64,000 nt of DNA from Hellea sp. (GCA_013002305.1 JABDKG010000042.1:1-64000), one strand, 5' to 3'. Numbered from the stretch's first letter, positions 32,514-43,070 are shown. The notes: generated by a model not told the origin, from the sequence alone. Program-made: numbers and translations.

Positions 32514-34151
32514 CTATTTTCGCGTCATCGCGTCTTTTAGATAATCAACGGACTCGGCGCTTTTACGATATTCCGGCCTTTTGTAATGCTGCGTCGCCTG
32601 TTCATAGGAATAACCATAAGACAGGATCTCAGCGTCCATATTTTTCCCGCCTATAAATGACAGCCCGATGGGCATGCCGTCGATCTGGCCCATGGGTACG
32701 GTAAGGTGCGGATATCCGGCAATTGCGGCCCAGCGTCCGGCCCCGGCCCAAGCCGGCCAGACATCGCCGTTAATCGGATCAATACGGCCCGCAACCGGCC
32801 CGGACGGCGAGATCAAAACATCAACTTCATAATCTTCGAGAATTCGGTCCAGCCCGCCCTTTTGATAGCCATGGAGGAGATCTTTTCTGGCCGTGATATA
32901 GGCCTCATCCGTTAAAGGACCCTTCTCATCAGACGCTTCCAAAATATCTTGCCCGAACAATGCCAGCTCGACGTCGGCATGGGCCTCATTATAGGCAATT
33001 AGTTCGCTGAGGCTTCGGACTTTGACAATATCAGGCGTGCTGGCGAGATAATCATTTAAAGTCGCTTTGAATTCATATTTTAGAAGATCAAAAGACTTTG
33101 AGCCTAGATTTTCACCGTCAGGGGCATCGTCCGCAATCTCGACTATTTCCGCGCCGATTTGTTCAAGATCATCAATCGCTTGATCGAAGCGCTGGATTAT
33201 GTCCGGATTCGAACCTTGAGCAAATCGCAAAACGCCGATGCGGGTCCCGTCAAGGCTTTCTGCGTCAAGCGCGCTGACATAATCGACATCGCGATTGTCC
33301 ATGGCTGCCAGCATCATCGCGGCGCCGGTGACGCTGCGGGTCATCGGCCCGGCCGTGTCCTGCGTGGACGATATCGGGACGATATATTGCTGCGATACGA
33401 GGCCGACCGTGGGTTTGAAGCCGACTATGCCATTGACATTAGACGGGCAGATAATCGAGCCATTTGTTTCGGTTCCGACTGCGCCCGCCGCCATTTCAGC
33501 GGCCATCGCTGCGGCCGAACCCGAACTAGAGCCGCACGGATTTCGGTCCAGATAATGGGGATTGCGGGTTTGTCCACCAAGTGCGCTCCACCCGCTCATG
33601 GAATTATTCGATCTGAAATTGGCCCATTGCGACAGGTTGGTTTTGCCCAAAATTATCGCCCCTTCCTCGCGCAGACCCGCTGCCAAAGGCGAGTCCCGGC
33701 CGGTGAAATTGTCTTTGAGCGCGAGTGCGCCGGCTGTTGTGGGCATATTATCTTTGGTTTCGATATTATCTTTCAGAACGACCGGAACACCGTGCAGAGG
33801 CCCCATGATCTTGCCGTTCTCGCGGAGTTGATCCAGCAATTTTGCCTCTTCCAGCGCATCCGGATTAATCGTCAGTATGCTTTGAATTTTATAACCTGCA
33901 TGGTCTTGCGTTTCGATCCGTCGTAGATATGACTCGACCAATTGTTCTGAATTGATCTGTTCGCTCGACAGGGCATCTGCCAATTCGGGGAGGGACTGCT
34001 CTAAGATAGGATCGGATGAAGGCGAAAGGTTTTTTTCCGGCAGATTGGTCGATTTTTCAGCGCAACTGACGATCAAAGTTAGCGCGAAAGCTGCGCTGGT
34101 TAGGTAATGTTTTCTATTGAATTTGATCAAGCTGATAGCCCTTGTCTTCAA
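32514..34151 (-). CDS. Amidase-signature family lipoprotein
   Basis: 545 residues. The signal has a lipobox IVSC (Cys30), so the enzyme is likely membrane-anchored in the periplasm. Amidase signature residues are present: Lys127 in VVLKDNI, the Ser cluster in CGSSSGSAAA and nucleophile Ser232 in ETNGSIICPS. It hydrolyses an unknown amide, perhaps from peptides or envelope material; it is not GatA. Its 5' end overlaps the GumN-type gene by 38 bases, which suggests translational coupling or a later start, but no internal ATG occurs before the domain. Confidence 0.88.
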   Translation of the reverse strand: MKTRAISLIKFNRKHYLTSAAFALTLIVSCAEKSTNLPEKNLSPSSDPILEQSLPELADALSSEQINSEQLVESYLRRIETQDHAGYKIQSILTINPDALEEAKLLDQLRENGKIMGPLHGVPVVLKDNIETKDNMPTTAGALALKDNFTGRDSPLAAGLREEGAIILGKTNLSQWANFRSNNSMSGWSALGGQTRNPHYLDRNPCGSSSGSAAAMAAEMAAGAVGTETNGSIICPSNVNGIVGFKPTVGLVSQQYIVPISSTQDTAGPMTRSVTGAAMMLAAMDNRDVDYVSALDAESLDGTRIGVLRFAQGSNPDIIQRFDQAIDDLEQIGAEIVEIADDAPDGENLGSKSFDLLKYEFKATLNDYLASTPDIVKVRSLSELIAYNEAHADVELALFGQDILEASDEKGPLTDEAYITARKDLLHGYQKGGLDRILEDYEVDVLISPSGPVAGRIDPINGDVWPAWAGAGRWAAIAGYPHLTVPMGQIDGMPIGLSFIGGKNMDAEILSYGYSYEQATQHYKRPEYRKSAESVDYLKDAMTRK

Positions 34152-35070
34152 GCATTAAAATGACACTGTCGGGTCCGGCGAGGTGGGCAGCGCCCACAGC
34201 AATGAAGTGGGAACCCGGATCGTCAAGAATAGCTTCAATCCGCGGTACCCAGGTTCTATTACGTGACACCAAAATACGATCATAGGAACCTTCAGATGTA
34301 TCCAGATCTTTGGATGTCAAAACGCTAAGCCCGTTAACATCGCCGTCGCGCCATTCTTCGATAATGAAGCTTAAAGCCTCATCAATTTCGTCCGCAGATT
34401 CAGCCCAGTTTATGAGCTCTTCCAACTGCTCGTCGAAATCGCCTCCGGAAATGGCGACAAATTGCTCTTCGACCGTTTCCATATGACCGAAATTTTTGCC
34501 CTGATCCATGCCTTCAGCCCATAAGACCATTTCGACGCCTTTAAGCGGATTGTAGCCTTCAACCATTATGTGATAATCCGAGATATTCATCGACGCGTTC
34601 CATGGCATCATGTCCGCAATTGCCTCGGGATCATAATTAATCTCTGCCAAGGCTTTTTTGACTTTCTTTGCTTCTTTCCGGTTCATTTTATCGAATAGAT
34701 TTTCGCCAACAGGTAAATAGCCGGTCTCTTTGACGAGGCGCGAAAACGTATCGCTGGTTTCATCGGACTCCACGTCAATTTCGAAATAGACCGTGTCAGA
34801 CTCTGAAAATGCGTCTTCTATGACCTCATTCTGCCATTCAAGTCCGACAGGCAATACGTGGACGGTACCAAACAGGTAAATCGTTGTATCGCTATCGCCC
34901 ATTTTCCAAAGGGCGGGATTGCCGCTGCCATTTGAGGATTCTGCAGCCTTGACGGCGGCGTCCCATTTAAGTTCCATCTCGTCTTTGCTCTGGCAAGCCG
35001 TAATAAACAGTGAAGCAATAGTAGCGATTGCCAACAATATTATAAAGGTTATACGGTTGGAGGAACTCAA
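34114..35070 (-). CDS. TraB/GumN (Tiki-like) family lipoprotein, copy 1
   Basis: 318 residues. Lipobox ITAC at about Cys26, then the family motifs ALWKMGDSDTTIYLFGTVHVLP and VGAAHLAGPDSVILML, which contain the two G-x-x-H elements of this putative metalloprotease superfamily. The activity of bacterial GumN proteins is not established. It lies 1 base after a close paralogue (35072-36022), a clear tandem duplication. The first part (about 30-50) is helical and differs between the copies. Confidence 0.85.
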   Translation of the reverse strand: MSSSNRITFIILLAIATIASLFITACQSKDEMELKWDAAVKAAESSNGSGNPALWKMGDSDTTIYLFGTVHVLPVGLEWQNEVIEDAFSESDTVYFEIDVESDETSDTFSRLVKETGYLPVGENLFDKMNRKEAKKVKKALAEINYDPEAIADMMPWNASMNISDYHIMVEGYNPLKGVEMVLWAEGMDQGKNFGHMETVEEQFVAISGGDFDEQLEELINWAESADEIDEALSFIIEEWRDGDVNGLSVLTSKDLDTSEGSYDRILVSRNRTWVPRIEAILDDPGSHFIAVGAAHLAGPDSVILMLEDKGYQLDQIQ

Positions 35071-35071
35071 T

Positions 35072-36022
35072 CTATTGCACCCGCGTGACGGTATATCCTT
35101 CGTTTTCCAGCATCAGAATGACGCTGTCAGGTCCGGCCAAATGGGCTGCGCCAACGGCGATGAAGATTTGACCCGGTTCATCCAGAATGGCTTCAATTTG
35201 GGGAATCCAATCGCGGTTTCTTTGGGTCAAAAAGCGATCATATGCTTCCTCAGAGCCGAACATTTCGGGCGCAGAAATAATCGCACTTAATCCGGTCACA
35301 TCACCGTCCGACCATTCATCAACGAGGATATCGAGATATTTTGTCCCCAGATCAATTGTCTCCGCCGTGAACACCAGACCCTCGAGTTGTTCCTGGGCAT
35401 CGCCGGCGGCCAAAATTCTCATTTGATCTTCAAGCGTTTCGAAATATCCAAACTCCTTGCCTTGGTCTTCAGCGCGCTTAATCAAAACCATTTCGACGCC
35501 GCTGAGCGGGTTGTATCCGGCTTTGAGCATCACGAATTGCTGAACCGTCAATCCCGCATACCATGGTTGAAAGGTCTTGATCATATCCGGGTTGAGGTCG
35601 ATTTTCTCAAGCGCCGCTTTAAGCGTGCGAGAATCTTCTTTACCCATCATATCGTAGAGAGATTTGCCTTCGGGCAAGGTTCCAAGTTCGGAGATCAAAG
35701 CCATCATAGATTGGGCGGCCTCCGGAGAGTTAATATCGGCTTCCATATAAAATTTGTTAGCCTCTTTAAAGGCCGTTGAAATAGCGCTAGTTTCCCACTG
35801 AAGTTCTGTCGGCAGAAGGTGGACGGTACCGAAAATATAGATGTCAGTATCTTCATCTGACAATTTCCACAAAGCCGGGTCACCCGAGCCCTTAGAAGCT
35901 TCTGCAGCTGCTAAAGCAGCTTCGAAATCTGCGCTAACATCATGGGTAGAACTTTTCTTGCAGGCGCCCAAGGCAAATAGCGCGGCAATGCAGCCTGTGA
36001 CGAACAAGGACCGTAATGTCAT
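35072..36022 (-). CDS. TraB/GumN (Tiki-like) family lipoprotein, copy 2
   Basis: 316 residues with a lipobox LGAC (about Cys20). It shares with copy 1 the order ALWKLSDEDTDIYIFGTVHLLP ... GYNPLSGVEMVL ... FIAVGAAHLAGPDSVILMLE, so the His motifs are kept in both. It is first in the run to GumN copy 1 and the amidase, all lipoproteins on one strand, hinting at a shared envelope task. The gene starts after a 71-base gap from the pyrC-like gene and may have its own promoter there. Confidence 0.85.
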   Translation of the reverse strand: MTLRSLFVTGCIAALFALGACKKSSTHDVSADFEAALAAAEASKGSGDPALWKLSDEDTDIYIFGTVHLLPTELQWETSAISTAFKEANKFYMEADINSPEAAQSMMALISELGTLPEGKSLYDMMGKEDSRTLKAALEKIDLNPDMIKTFQPWYAGLTVQQFVMLKAGYNPLSGVEMVLIKRAEDQGKEFGYFETLEDQMRILAAGDAQEQLEGLVFTAETIDLGTKYLDILVDEWSDGDVTGLSAIISAPEMFGSEEAYDRFLTQRNRDWIPQIEAILDEPGQIFIAVGAAHLAGPDSVILMLENEGYTVTRVQ

Positions 36023-36093
36023 GATTTTTCTCCCATTGTCACAATGTCATGGCACAAGAATTTTGAAGCGTCAAAACCAAAAATTTAATGGTG

Positions 36094-37371
36094 CTAGGAA
36101 CTCGAGAGCCTTTCAAATACCAATCGGCCACCGCAAAGTGTCATGACAACCCGGCCCGTCATCCGGCGTTCGTCAAATGGCGTGTTCTTGGATTTGGAAA
36201 GTAATTTGTCGCTATCACAAACCCAGGGCATGTTCATGTCGAACAAAACAATATCGGCCGGCGCGCCTTCGGCGAGACGTCCGGTTGGCAGATCCAGCAG
36301 GCTTGCCGGGTTCGATGTCAGGCAGGCCAGAAATTTCATCAGGTCAAGTTCACCATTGGCAACCTGCGTAAGCCCAGCGGAGAGCAATAATTCCAGCCCG
36401 ACGGCACCGCTTGCAGCCTCCGTATAGGGAAGGCGTTTTTGTCCGGCTGGTCTGGGGTTGTGAGCCGATACAACCACATCAATCGTGCCGTCATTTACGC
36501 CTGAAATCAGGGCTTGGCGGTCCGTTTCTTCGCGAAGCGGCGGATCGAGTTTGGCAAAAGTTCTATAATCCCCAATATCGATCTCGTTAAGGGCGAGGTG
36601 GTTCATACTGACTGAGCAGGCAATTTCAATATCGCGGGATTTAGCCCGGCGTACAGCGCTCAGGCCTTCTTCAGAAGAAATCATATCTATGAGCAAGCGA
36701 CCGCCGGTAAGTTCGGCTAAAGCCGCGTCGCGATCAATCACGATACGCTCGGCCGCGGGCGGATGTCCGGGGAGGCCGAGCCGAGAGGAAAAATCGCTTT
36801 CATGGGCGCAGCTATTTGCCGCCAATGCGCTATCTATCGGTCGATTGGCAATAAGCGCGTTGAACCGGGCACTATAAGACAAAAGCCGGCGCATGATCAG
36901 GCTGTCAGAGACGGGCTCGGCGCCATTTGAAAACATGACGGCCCCGGCTTCGCTCATAAGACCGATCTCCGTCATAGTCTTGCCGTCAAGCGACTGTGTT
37001 AGAGCGCCGGCGACATGAACATTAATCAGGGTCTGCTCGGCTTTATTTGTAATGTAATTGATTAGAGATACATCATCGATGACCGGTTTAGTATCAGGCA
37101 TGACGACCATAGTCGTTACGCCGCCGGCTGCCGCGGCAAGGGCAGCCGATTCAATCGATTCCCGGCTTTCGGCTCCGGGTTCCCCGGTTGTGACGCGCAT
37201 ATCAATCAGGCCAGGTGCCGCGACCAAGCCTCTTCCGTCTATGGTTTCGCCTTTAGCGGCGACGTCGCCTAAGGCTTTGATCTGCCCGTTCGCGATGACA
37301 ATATTGCCAATATCATCAAACCCGGATTGCGGGTCGAGTATGCGGACATCTTCAATCGTTAAATTGGTCAT
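36094..37371 (-). CDS. Dihydroorotase-like protein lacking metal ligands (PyrC', probably non-catalytic)
   Basis: 425 residues with the amidohydrolase fold of type I dihydroorotases. The metal motif D-x-H-x-H appears as DMRVTT (Arg59, Thr61). The second-site pattern P-H-H is MNH, and the catalytic T-D-H-A-P-H is SAHNPR. It therefore should not catalyse the reaction. Such PyrC' (PyrX) proteins pair with aspartate carbamoyltransferase in pseudomonads and are needed for its assembly; the overlap with pyrB (4 bases) suggests the same here. A catalytic dihydroorotase should exist elsewhere in the genome. Confidence 0.85.
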   Translation of the reverse strand: MTNLTIEDVRILDPQSGFDDIGNIVIANGQIKALGDVAAKGETIDGRGLVAAPGLIDMRVTTGEPGAESRESIESAALAAAAGGVTTMVVMPDTKPVIDDVSLINYITNKAEQTLINVHVAGALTQSLDGKTMTEIGLMSEAGAVMFSNGAEPVSDSLIMRRLLSYSARFNALIANRPIDSALAANSCAHESDFSSRLGLPGHPPAAERIVIDRDAALAELTGGRLLIDMISSEEGLSAVRRAKSRDIEIACSVSMNHLALNEIDIGDYRTFAKLDPPLREETDRQALISGVNDGTIDVVVSAHNPRPAGQKRLPYTEAASGAVGLELLLSAGLTQVANGELDLMKFLACLTSNPASLLDLPTGRLAEGAPADIVLFDMNMPWVCDSDKLLSKSKNTPFDERRMTGRVVMTLCGGRLVFERLSSS

Positions 37372-38324
37372 GCGACACCGTCCCGCGCATCAGAGAGCGC
37401 GTGCAAAATTCCCATTCGCATCGCAACACCGCTTTCGACCTGACTCGTAATCAGACTGACTTTGGGATCGTCGGCGACATCGGAGCTGATCTCAACGCCG
37501 CGGTTCATCGGGCCGGGATGCATGACCATGGCGCCTTGTTTCGCGAATCCCAGCTTCGAGCGATCAAGGCCGTAAAAGTGGAAATATTCCCGTTTGGACG
37601 GAACAAACGCCCCGGACATACGCTCCATTTGAAGCCTGAGCATCATCACGACGTCGCAGCCTTCAAGGCCGGTTTCCATATCGTGAAAAACGTCCACGCC
37701 CCATTTATCTGCGTCTGCCGGAATTAATGTGGGCGGACCTATCAGCCGGATATCGCAGCCCAGCACGTTTAAGAGCTGAATATCGGATCGCGCAACGCGG
37801 GAATGTTTGATATCTCCGCAAATGGCAATCCTTAACCCGCCAAGATCTTCGCCAAAATGACGACGCAAGGTAAGGGCATCAAGTAGGGCTTGTGTCGGGT
37901 GTTCATGAACCCCGTCACCTGCATTGATCACAGAGCCGGACACTTTTTGCGCGAGTAGCGCCGGCGCGCCGGAGGCGCCGTGTCGCACGACCAATATATC
38001 AGGGTTCATGGCGTTTAAGGTCGCGGCAGTATCCAGCAACGTCTCGCCCTTCTTAACAGATGAACCGACGACGCTCATATTGATGACGTCTGCGCCCAAT
38101 CGCCGTCCGGCAATCTCAAAACTTTTCTCGGTTCGTGTGGAGTTTTCAAAGAACAGATTAACCAGCGTCTTACCGGCCAGCATGGAACGTTCTTTGCTCT
38201 TTTGCACATCAAGATCAAGATAGTGGTTGCCCAGCGTCAGAAGGGTTTCAATATCTGGTCTGGAAAATTGGGAAATCGACAGACAATGCTGTTGTTCGAA
38301 AGGGTATCCGTAACTGGATGCCAT
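37368..38324 (-). CDS. pyrB: Aspartate carbamoyltransferase catalytic subunit
   Basis: 318 residues. Carbamoyl-phosphate loop [20 protein letters not shown], the [17 protein letters not shown] motif and [11 protein letters not shown] are the usual active-site elements. It makes carbamoyl-aspartate in pyrimidine synthesis. No pyrI regulatory gene is present; instead the non-catalytic dihydroorotase-like gene overlaps its 3' end, as in class A-type ATCase. The start has a weak GAGG ribosome site. Confidence 0.96.
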   Translation of the reverse strand: MASSYGYPFEQQHCLSISQFSRPDIETLLTLGNHYLDLDVQKSKERSMLAGKTLVNLFFENSTRTEKSFEIAGRRLGADVINMSVVGSSVKKGETLLDTAATLNAMNPDILVVRHGASGAPALLAQKVSGSVINAGDGVHEHPTQALLDALTLRRHFGEDLGGLRIAICGDIKHSRVARSDIQLLNVLGCDIRLIGPPTLIPADADKWGVDVFHDMETGLEGCDVVMMLRLQMERMSGAFVPSKREYFHFYGLDRSKLGFAKQGAMVMHPGPMNRGVEISSDVADDPKVSLITSQVESGVAMRMGILHALSDARDGVA

Positions 38325-38383
38325 AATTCCTCTTACGCGATTTGGGACGCTTTATAGGCGGCAATCTCCAGAGTCAAAGAGAA

Positions 38384-38845
38384 TTAAGCGCGCAGTCGAT
38401 CCAGCACGCCCTGTAAAATATAGGCGGCGGCGAGTTTATCGACCTTCTCTGCTCTTCTTTTACGGCTCAGATCGCCTTCCAGCATTGTCCGGGTCACGGC
38501 CATCGTCGAGAGCCTCTCATCCCAGAGAAAAATCGGTATATCGCGCAATTTTAAGAGGTTTGCGCAGAAATCCCGAACCGATTGGGCACGCGGCCCGTGC
38601 GATCCGTCCATATTGATCGGCAAGCCCACAATCACGGCGCTGATCTCATTGCCATCAATCATTTTGAGAATTTTCTGCCCATCAATACTGAATTTTTCCC
38701 GGCGAATAGTTTCCCGCCCCGTTGCGATCATCCGCAGCCGATCACTGACGGCGAGGCCAAATGTCTTGGTGCCCGGATCAATGCCCAATAAAGGGCCTTC
38801 GGTTTGGGCAAGTTCGTCAAAGGTGATAACGGGCATTCGGCTCAT
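38384..38845 (-). CDS. ruvX: RuvX/YqgF-family Holliday junction resolvase-like nuclease
   Basis: 153 residues with the RNase H-like fold: GIDPGTKTFGLAVSD at the first catalytic Asp, VGLPINMDGS and WDERLSTMAVTR. The family is thought to process pre-16S rRNA and may resolve branched DNA. It lies between pyrB and the acyltransferase gene on the same strand. Length is normal. Confidence 0.93.
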   Translation of the reverse strand: MSRMPVITFDELAQTEGPLLGIDPGTKTFGLAVSDRLRMIATGRETIRREKFSIDGQKILKMIDGNEISAVIVGLPINMDGSHGPRAQSVRDFCANLLKLRDIPIFLWDERLSTMAVTRTMLEGDLSRKRRAEKVDKLAAAYILQGVLDRLRA

Positions 38846-38888
38846 CTAGGCGTAGATGGGAAAGGCTTCAAGCTCACACGCTGAATTA

Positions 38889-39485
38889 TTACATATTTTT
38901 GGGGCGAATACCGACAAAGGTAGCGTCGACATAGGCTTTGATAGCGGCATTATCTTTGTCGAGGTCACCGGTTACATCCAAAACTTTGTCCAATATGACT
39001 TCCTTTGTTGGTCCGTTAATGCCTGCCAAAAAGATCGGGACATTAGCGGCATAAGCCATTCGCAAATAGCCGCGCTTATACGATTTGACTTTGGAGCGTG
39101 TACCTTCAGGGGTAATGCCGAGCCAAACATTGTCATTTTCATTAAACCAATCGGCGATTTGATCGGTGATATTGCTTTTCTTGGATCGGTTTATCGGGAT
39201 GCCGCCCATGGATTTCCAAAGCGGCCCCAGCGGCCAGAAAAAAGCTTCCTTTTTCATCACCCAGTTAAATTTTAGCCCGACGTGAAGCATAGACGACATC
39301 GCAATGATCAAATCCCAATTTGACGTATGCGGCATGCCGACAATGATAGCTTTTTTTTCATTCGGCAATTGTCCAACCACTTTCCAGCCGATCATTTTTA
39401 AAATGGCAGAACCTAACCAGCGCGTAAAAGCATTGCCCATTCGCGGTGTATTCTCAGATACATGCTCATTGTCGAATTTTGCCAT
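38889..39485 (-). CDS. 1-acyl-sn-glycerol-3-phosphate acyltransferase family protein
   Basis: 198 residues with the PlsC-type motifs: HTSNWD (H-x4-D form) at about residue 53, GGIPINRS and PEGTRSK. It probably acylates a lysophospholipid at the inner membrane, though the length is short for PlsC and the exact substrate is unknown. The N-terminal segment has one hydrophobic stretch. It is the first gene of a minus-strand run ruvX-pyrB-pyrC'. Confidence 0.85.
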   Translation of the reverse strand: MAKFDNEHVSENTPRMGNAFTRWLGSAILKMIGWKVVGQLPNEKKAIIVGMPHTSNWDLIIAMSSMLHVGLKFNWVMKKEAFFWPLGPLWKSMGGIPINRSKKSNITDQIADWFNENDNVWLGITPEGTRSKVKSYKRGYLRMAYAANVPIFLAGINGPTKEVILDKVLDVTGDLDKDNAAIKAYVDATFVGIRPKNM

Positions 39486-39688
39486 GTAATTTCAGATAAC
39501 TGAGAGCGCGGAGCGGCGCAATGACGAATTGGCGGAATTACCTGTCATAATGCGCGGCGCAACCAAGGCAATAAGGCCTATTATTGTGCAGGCCATTGTA
39601 GGGCTTCGAATAACACTATATTCACTTGCTCAAAAGGCGTGTCCTTGCTAATGGCGCGGCCTGTATTTTCCGTGAATTGGAGACACTC

Positions 39689-39991
39689 GTGAGTGCACCT
39701 GAACATGGCGTTGACGCCGAGACTGTAAGAAAAATTGCTCGCCTGTCGCGCCTTCATGTCGACGAAGACCGTCTCGAACCGCTCGCCCAAGAATTAAACG
39801 GTATTCTGGGCTGGATCGAGCAGCTCAACGAAGTGGATGTTGAGGGAGTCGAACCGATGACATCAGCTGTTGATGTGTCTGCTCCGCTTCGCGCTGACGA
39901 AATAACCGATGGCGGCATACGCGACGCGGTGCTAGCCAACGCGCCCAAAAAGGATAGCGGTTTCTATGTTGTCCCGCGGTCGGTGGAGTAG
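39689..39991 (+). CDS. gatC: Asp/Glu-tRNA amidotransferase subunit C
   Basis: 100 residues from GTG at 39689, with GGAG 6 bases upstream. The frame is open further back to 39626, but GatC is normally about 95 residues and has V-x-x-I-A-x-L-A/S-R-L near its start, as here (VRKIARLSRLHVDE). The helical N-terminus and VEPMTSAVDV tail are typical. It is a small stabilising subunit of the GatCAB complex, which makes Gln-tRNA and Asn-tRNA from mischarged precursors. gatA follows after 3 bases. Confidence 0.93.
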   Translation: MSAPEHGVDAETVRKIARLSRLHVDEDRLEPLAQELNGILGWIEQLNEVDVEGVEPMTSAVDVSAPLRADEITDGGIRDAVLANAPKKDSGFYVVPRSVE

Positions 39992-39994
39992 TCC

Positions 39995-41461
39995 ATGTCT
40001 GACTTAACCCAGCTCACACTTGAAAGCGCCCTTGGCGGCATGGCGGCCGGCGATTTCACCTCTGAAGAAATCACCATCGCGCATATTGACGCCTGTATGG
40101 AGGCGGCGGATCTCAACGCCTTTATCACCAACACATTTGAATTGGCGATCGACCAAGCCAAGGCCTCTGATGCGCGCCGGGCCAAAGGCGCTGTCGGCAA
40201 GCTTGAAGGCGCGCCTCTCGGCGTCAAAGACCTGTTCTGTACAGAAGGTGTTAAAACAACAGCCGCGTCTCAAATACTCGGCGATTTTAAACCGCCCTAT
40301 GAGAGCTCGGTTACGACCAATATGAAAGCTGACGGCATGGTCATGCTTGGTAAGCTCAATCTGGACGAGTTTGCTATGGGGTCGTCCAATGAGACCTCGA
40401 GCTACGGCAATGTGGTCAATCCGTGGAAGAAAAACGAAGAGCTCGTGCCCGGCGGATCATCCGGGGGGTCGGCGGCAGCGGTTGCGGCCGATATTTGCCT
40501 CGGCGCGACCGCGACGGATACGGGCGGCTCTATTCGCCAGCCGGCATCCTTTACGGGAACGGTCGGGATCAAGCCAACCTATGGCCGCTGCTCTCGTTTC
40601 GGCATTGTCGCTTTTGCGAGCTCGCTCGATCAGGCAGGGCCGATCGCCAAAACGGTCAAAGATAGCGCGATCCTTCTCGATAGTATGGCGGGATATGATC
40701 CGAAGGACTCGACCTCGCTGAATGTTGATAATGGCGACTGGATCGCGTCGTGCGAAAAATCGATTAAAGGCATGCGTATCGGTATCCCGAAAGAATATAC
40801 GGTTGACGGTATGCCGGCTGAAATCCAGTCTCTTTGGGATCAGGGCGTCGAATGGATGAAAGATGCCGGCGCTGAGATCGTGCCGGTTTCGCTGCCGCAC
40901 ACAAAATATGCTTTGCCGGCTTATTACATTGTCGCGCCGGCCGAAGCCTCGTCCAATCTCGCGCGCTATGACGGCATGCGCTACGGCGCCCGCGTGGACG
41001 GCGAAAACCTCAACGACACTTATGAACGCACCCGCGCAGCCGGATTTGGCCCGGAAGTGCAGCGCCGGATCATGATCGGGACCTACGTTCTGTCTGCCGG
41101 TTATTATGACGCCTATTATCTGCGCGCGCAAAAAGTTCGGACCCGTATTGCCGAGGATTTTAAAAATGCCTGGGAGAGTTGCGATGCGCTCCTGACACCG
41201 ACATGCCCGAGCGCGCCTTTTGCGATTGGCCGAAAGGTCAATGATCCGATCACAATGTATCTCAACGATATATTCACGGTGACAGCAAACCTCGCGGGTT
41301 TGCCCGGGATTTCGGTTCCGGCAGCGCTGGATAAAAATGGTCTGCCGCTCGGCCTGCAAATAATCGGCAAGGCGCTCGATGAAGATACGGTTTTTGCGGC
41401 TGCCGGCGCGCTTGAAAAAGCTGCAAACTTTACGGCTAAACCGGAGAAATGGTGGACCTAA
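39995..41461 (+). CDS. gatA: Asp/Glu-tRNA amidotransferase subunit A
   Basis: 488 residues. The amidase catalytic triad is clear: Lys78 (GVKDLF), cis-Ser in [11 protein letters not shown] and nucleophile Ser179 ([10 protein letters not shown]). It releases ammonia from glutamine for transamidation of Glu-tRNA and Asp-tRNA. GGAG lies 7 bases before the ATG. The stop overlaps the next small ORF by one base (TAATG), so it is probably coupled. Confidence 0.97.
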   Translation: MSDLTQLTLESALGGMAAGDFTSEEITIAHIDACMEAADLNAFITNTFELAIDQAKASDARRAKGAVGKLEGAPLGVKDLFCTEGVKTTAASQILGDFKPPYESSVTTNMKADGMVMLGKLNLDEFAMGSSNETSSYGNVVNPWKKNEELVPGGSSGGSAAAVAADICLGATATDTGGSIRQPASFTGTVGIKPTYGRCSRFGIVAFASSLDQAGPIAKTVKDSAILLDSMAGYDPKDSTSLNVDNGDWIASCEKSIKGMRIGIPKEYTVDGMPAEIQSLWDQGVEWMKDAGAEIVPVSLPHTKYALPAYYIVAPAEASSNLARYDGMRYGARVDGENLNDTYERTRAAGFGPEVQRRIMIGTYVLSAGYYDAYYLRAQKVRTRIAEDFKNAWESCDALLTPTCPSAPFAIGRKVNDPITMYLNDIFTVTANLAGLPGISVPAALDKNGLPLGLQIIGKALDEDTVFAAAGALEKAANFTAKPEKWWT

Positions 41462-41589
41462 TGCGCGCTTTGATAAAATGGTTTTTGGCACTTTTGATGC
41501 TAGCGATCAGCGCGGTTTTGCTTGGTTTCTATTCAGGCAATTGCAACACAGCTTCAGATTATAATAAAGCACTGATTGAGACGGAATAA
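41461..41589 (+). CDS. Small single-helix membrane protein between gatA and gatB
   Basis: 42 codons, starting in the gatA stop (TAATG) and ending 2 bases before the gatB ATG. It has a basic N-terminus (MRALIKWF), one hydrophobic helix (about 8-24) and a short soluble end with a single cysteine ([10 protein letters not shown]). It could be a membrane anchor or a lipoprotein-like peptide. The tight fit between the two stops is strong evidence for translation. No homologue is recalled. Confidence 0.7.
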   Translation: MRALIKWFLALLMLAISAVLLGFYSGNCNTASDYNKALIETE

Positions 41590-41591
41590 AT

Positions 41592-43070
41592 ATGTTTACT
41601 GCAGAGCGCGTTGCCGACAAAAAAGACTGGATGAGCGGGGAAACCGGGGATTGGGAATTGATCATCGGGCTTGAAGTTCATGCTCAGGTTGCTTCGAATT
41701 CAAAACTGTTTTCCGGTGCGGCCACGGAATATGGCGCGGACCCAAATACGCAGGTTTCGCTAGTCGATGCCGGCATGCCGGGCATGCTGCCTGTGATCAA
41801 CGAGTTTTGCGTCGAGCAAGCCGTGCGGACAGGGCTGGGCCTTAATGCCAAGATCAATTTGTTCTCACGATTTGATCGCAAAAACTACTTTTATGTCGAC
41901 CTGCCGCAAGGCTATCAAATCTCTCAATTTGAGCACCCTATCGTCGGTGAGGGCGAGATCGAAATTCAGCCCGAAGATAGCGACGCTGTTACAGTCGGGA
42001 TTGAACGCCTGCACCTCGAGCAGGACGCCGGAAAATCTGTCCATGATTTGTCGCCGACCGAGACCTATGTTGATCTGAACCGCTCGGGCGTCGCGCTGAT
42101 GGAAATCGTTTCCAAGCCGGATATGCGTTCTCCTGAAGAAGCCTCTGCTTATGTCGATAAGCTGCGCGGCATTGTACGCGCGCTCGGTACTTGTGACGGC
42201 GATATGGAAAAAGGTAATCTGCGCGCCGACGTCAATGTCTCCGTCCGCAAGCCGGGCGGCGAACTTGGCACGCGCTGCGAAATTAAGAACGTCAATTCTC
42301 TGCGTTTTATCCGCGAAGCCATCCGCTACGAGGCGCGCCGGCAGATAGAGATTATCGAGACCGGCGGCACGATTGATCAGGAGACCCGTCTGTTTGACAG
42401 TGTCAAAGGCGAGACCCGCTCTATGCGCTCCAAAGAAGACGCGCATGATTATCGTTATTTCCCGGATCCGGACTTGCTGCCGCTTAATCTTGAGCAAAGC
42501 TTCGTCGACGGGATCAAGGCCAATTTGCCTGAGCTCCCCGATGCGCGCAAAGCCCGCTTCATCGCGGAGTTTGGCATTCCGGCCTATGATGCCGGCGTCC
42601 TGACCGCTGATAAGGTGACGGGTGACTATTACGAAACGGCGGCGAAAGGCCGGGATGGAAAAATTGCCGCGAACTGGGTCATGGGCGAGCTGTTCGGCGC
42701 GCTCAACAAAGAGGGCAAAGACCTTGAGGACAGCCCGGTCTCTGCTGAAAATCTCGGCGGATTATTAGACCGCATCGCCGATAAAACTATTTCAGGTAAG
42801 ATCGCCAAAACAGTGTTTGAAAAAATGTTCGAAGGCGGCGGGACAGCCGACGACATCATCGAATCCGAGGGTCTCAAACAGGTCACCGATATGGGCGCGA
42901 TTGAAGCCATGGTGCAAGAGGCGCTCGATGCCAATCCGGCGCAGGTCGAAAAAGCCAAGCTAAATCCGAAACTGCTCGGCTTCTTTGTTGGCCAGGTGAT
43001 GAAGGCCAGCGGCGGCAAAGCCAACCCGCAAGCCGTCAACCAAATCCTGCGCGAGAAATTAGGGCTCTAA
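41592..43070 (+). CDS. gatB: Asp/Glu-tRNA amidotransferase subunit B
   Basis: 492 residues. The cradle domain starts [21 protein letters not shown] and includes the metal-binding motifs [15 protein letters not shown] and [12 protein letters not shown], then the helical YqeY-like tail. GatB binds the tRNA and performs the ATP-dependent phosphorylation step. It starts 2 bases after the small ORF. A hairpin terminator follows its stop. Confidence 0.97.
   Translation: MFTAERVADKKDWMSGETGDWELIIGLEVHAQVASNSKLFSGAATEYGADPNTQVSLVDAGMPGMLPVINEFCVEQAVRTGLGLNAKINLFSRFDRKNYFYVDLPQGYQISQFEHPIVGEGEIEIQPEDSDAVTVGIERLHLEQDAGKSVHDLSPTETYVDLNRSGVALMEIVSKPDMRSPEEASAYVDKLRGIVRALGTCDGDMEKGNLRADVNVSVRKPGGELGTRCEIKNVNSLRFIREAIRYEARRQIEIIETGGTIDQETRLFDSVKGETRSMRSKEDAHDYRYFPDPDLLPLNLEQSFVDGIKANLPELPDARKARFIAEFGIPAYDAGVLTADKVTGDYYETAAKGRDGKIAANWVMGELFGALNKEGKDLEDSPVSAENLGGLLDRIADKTISGKIAKTVFEKMFEGGGTADDIIESEGLKQVTDMGAIEAMVQEALDANPAQVEKAKLNPKLLGFFVGQVMKASGGKANPQAVNQILREKLGL

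Noticed and set aside
33159-33926. Open frame of 255 codons antisense to the amidase gene
   Set aside because: Shadow of the amidase; Arg/Asp-rich composition without signal, domain or start context.
36094-37371. Reading the dihydroorotase-like gene as a decaying pseudogene
   Set aside because: The frame is intact, full length and coupled to pyrB. Loss of the same residues is known in functional non-catalytic partners.
40457-41491. Long open frame of 344 codons antisense to gatA
   Set aside because: It lies wholly opposite a well-conserved gene, has no family features and is rich in Arg/His/Ile runs that reflect the codon pattern of gatA.
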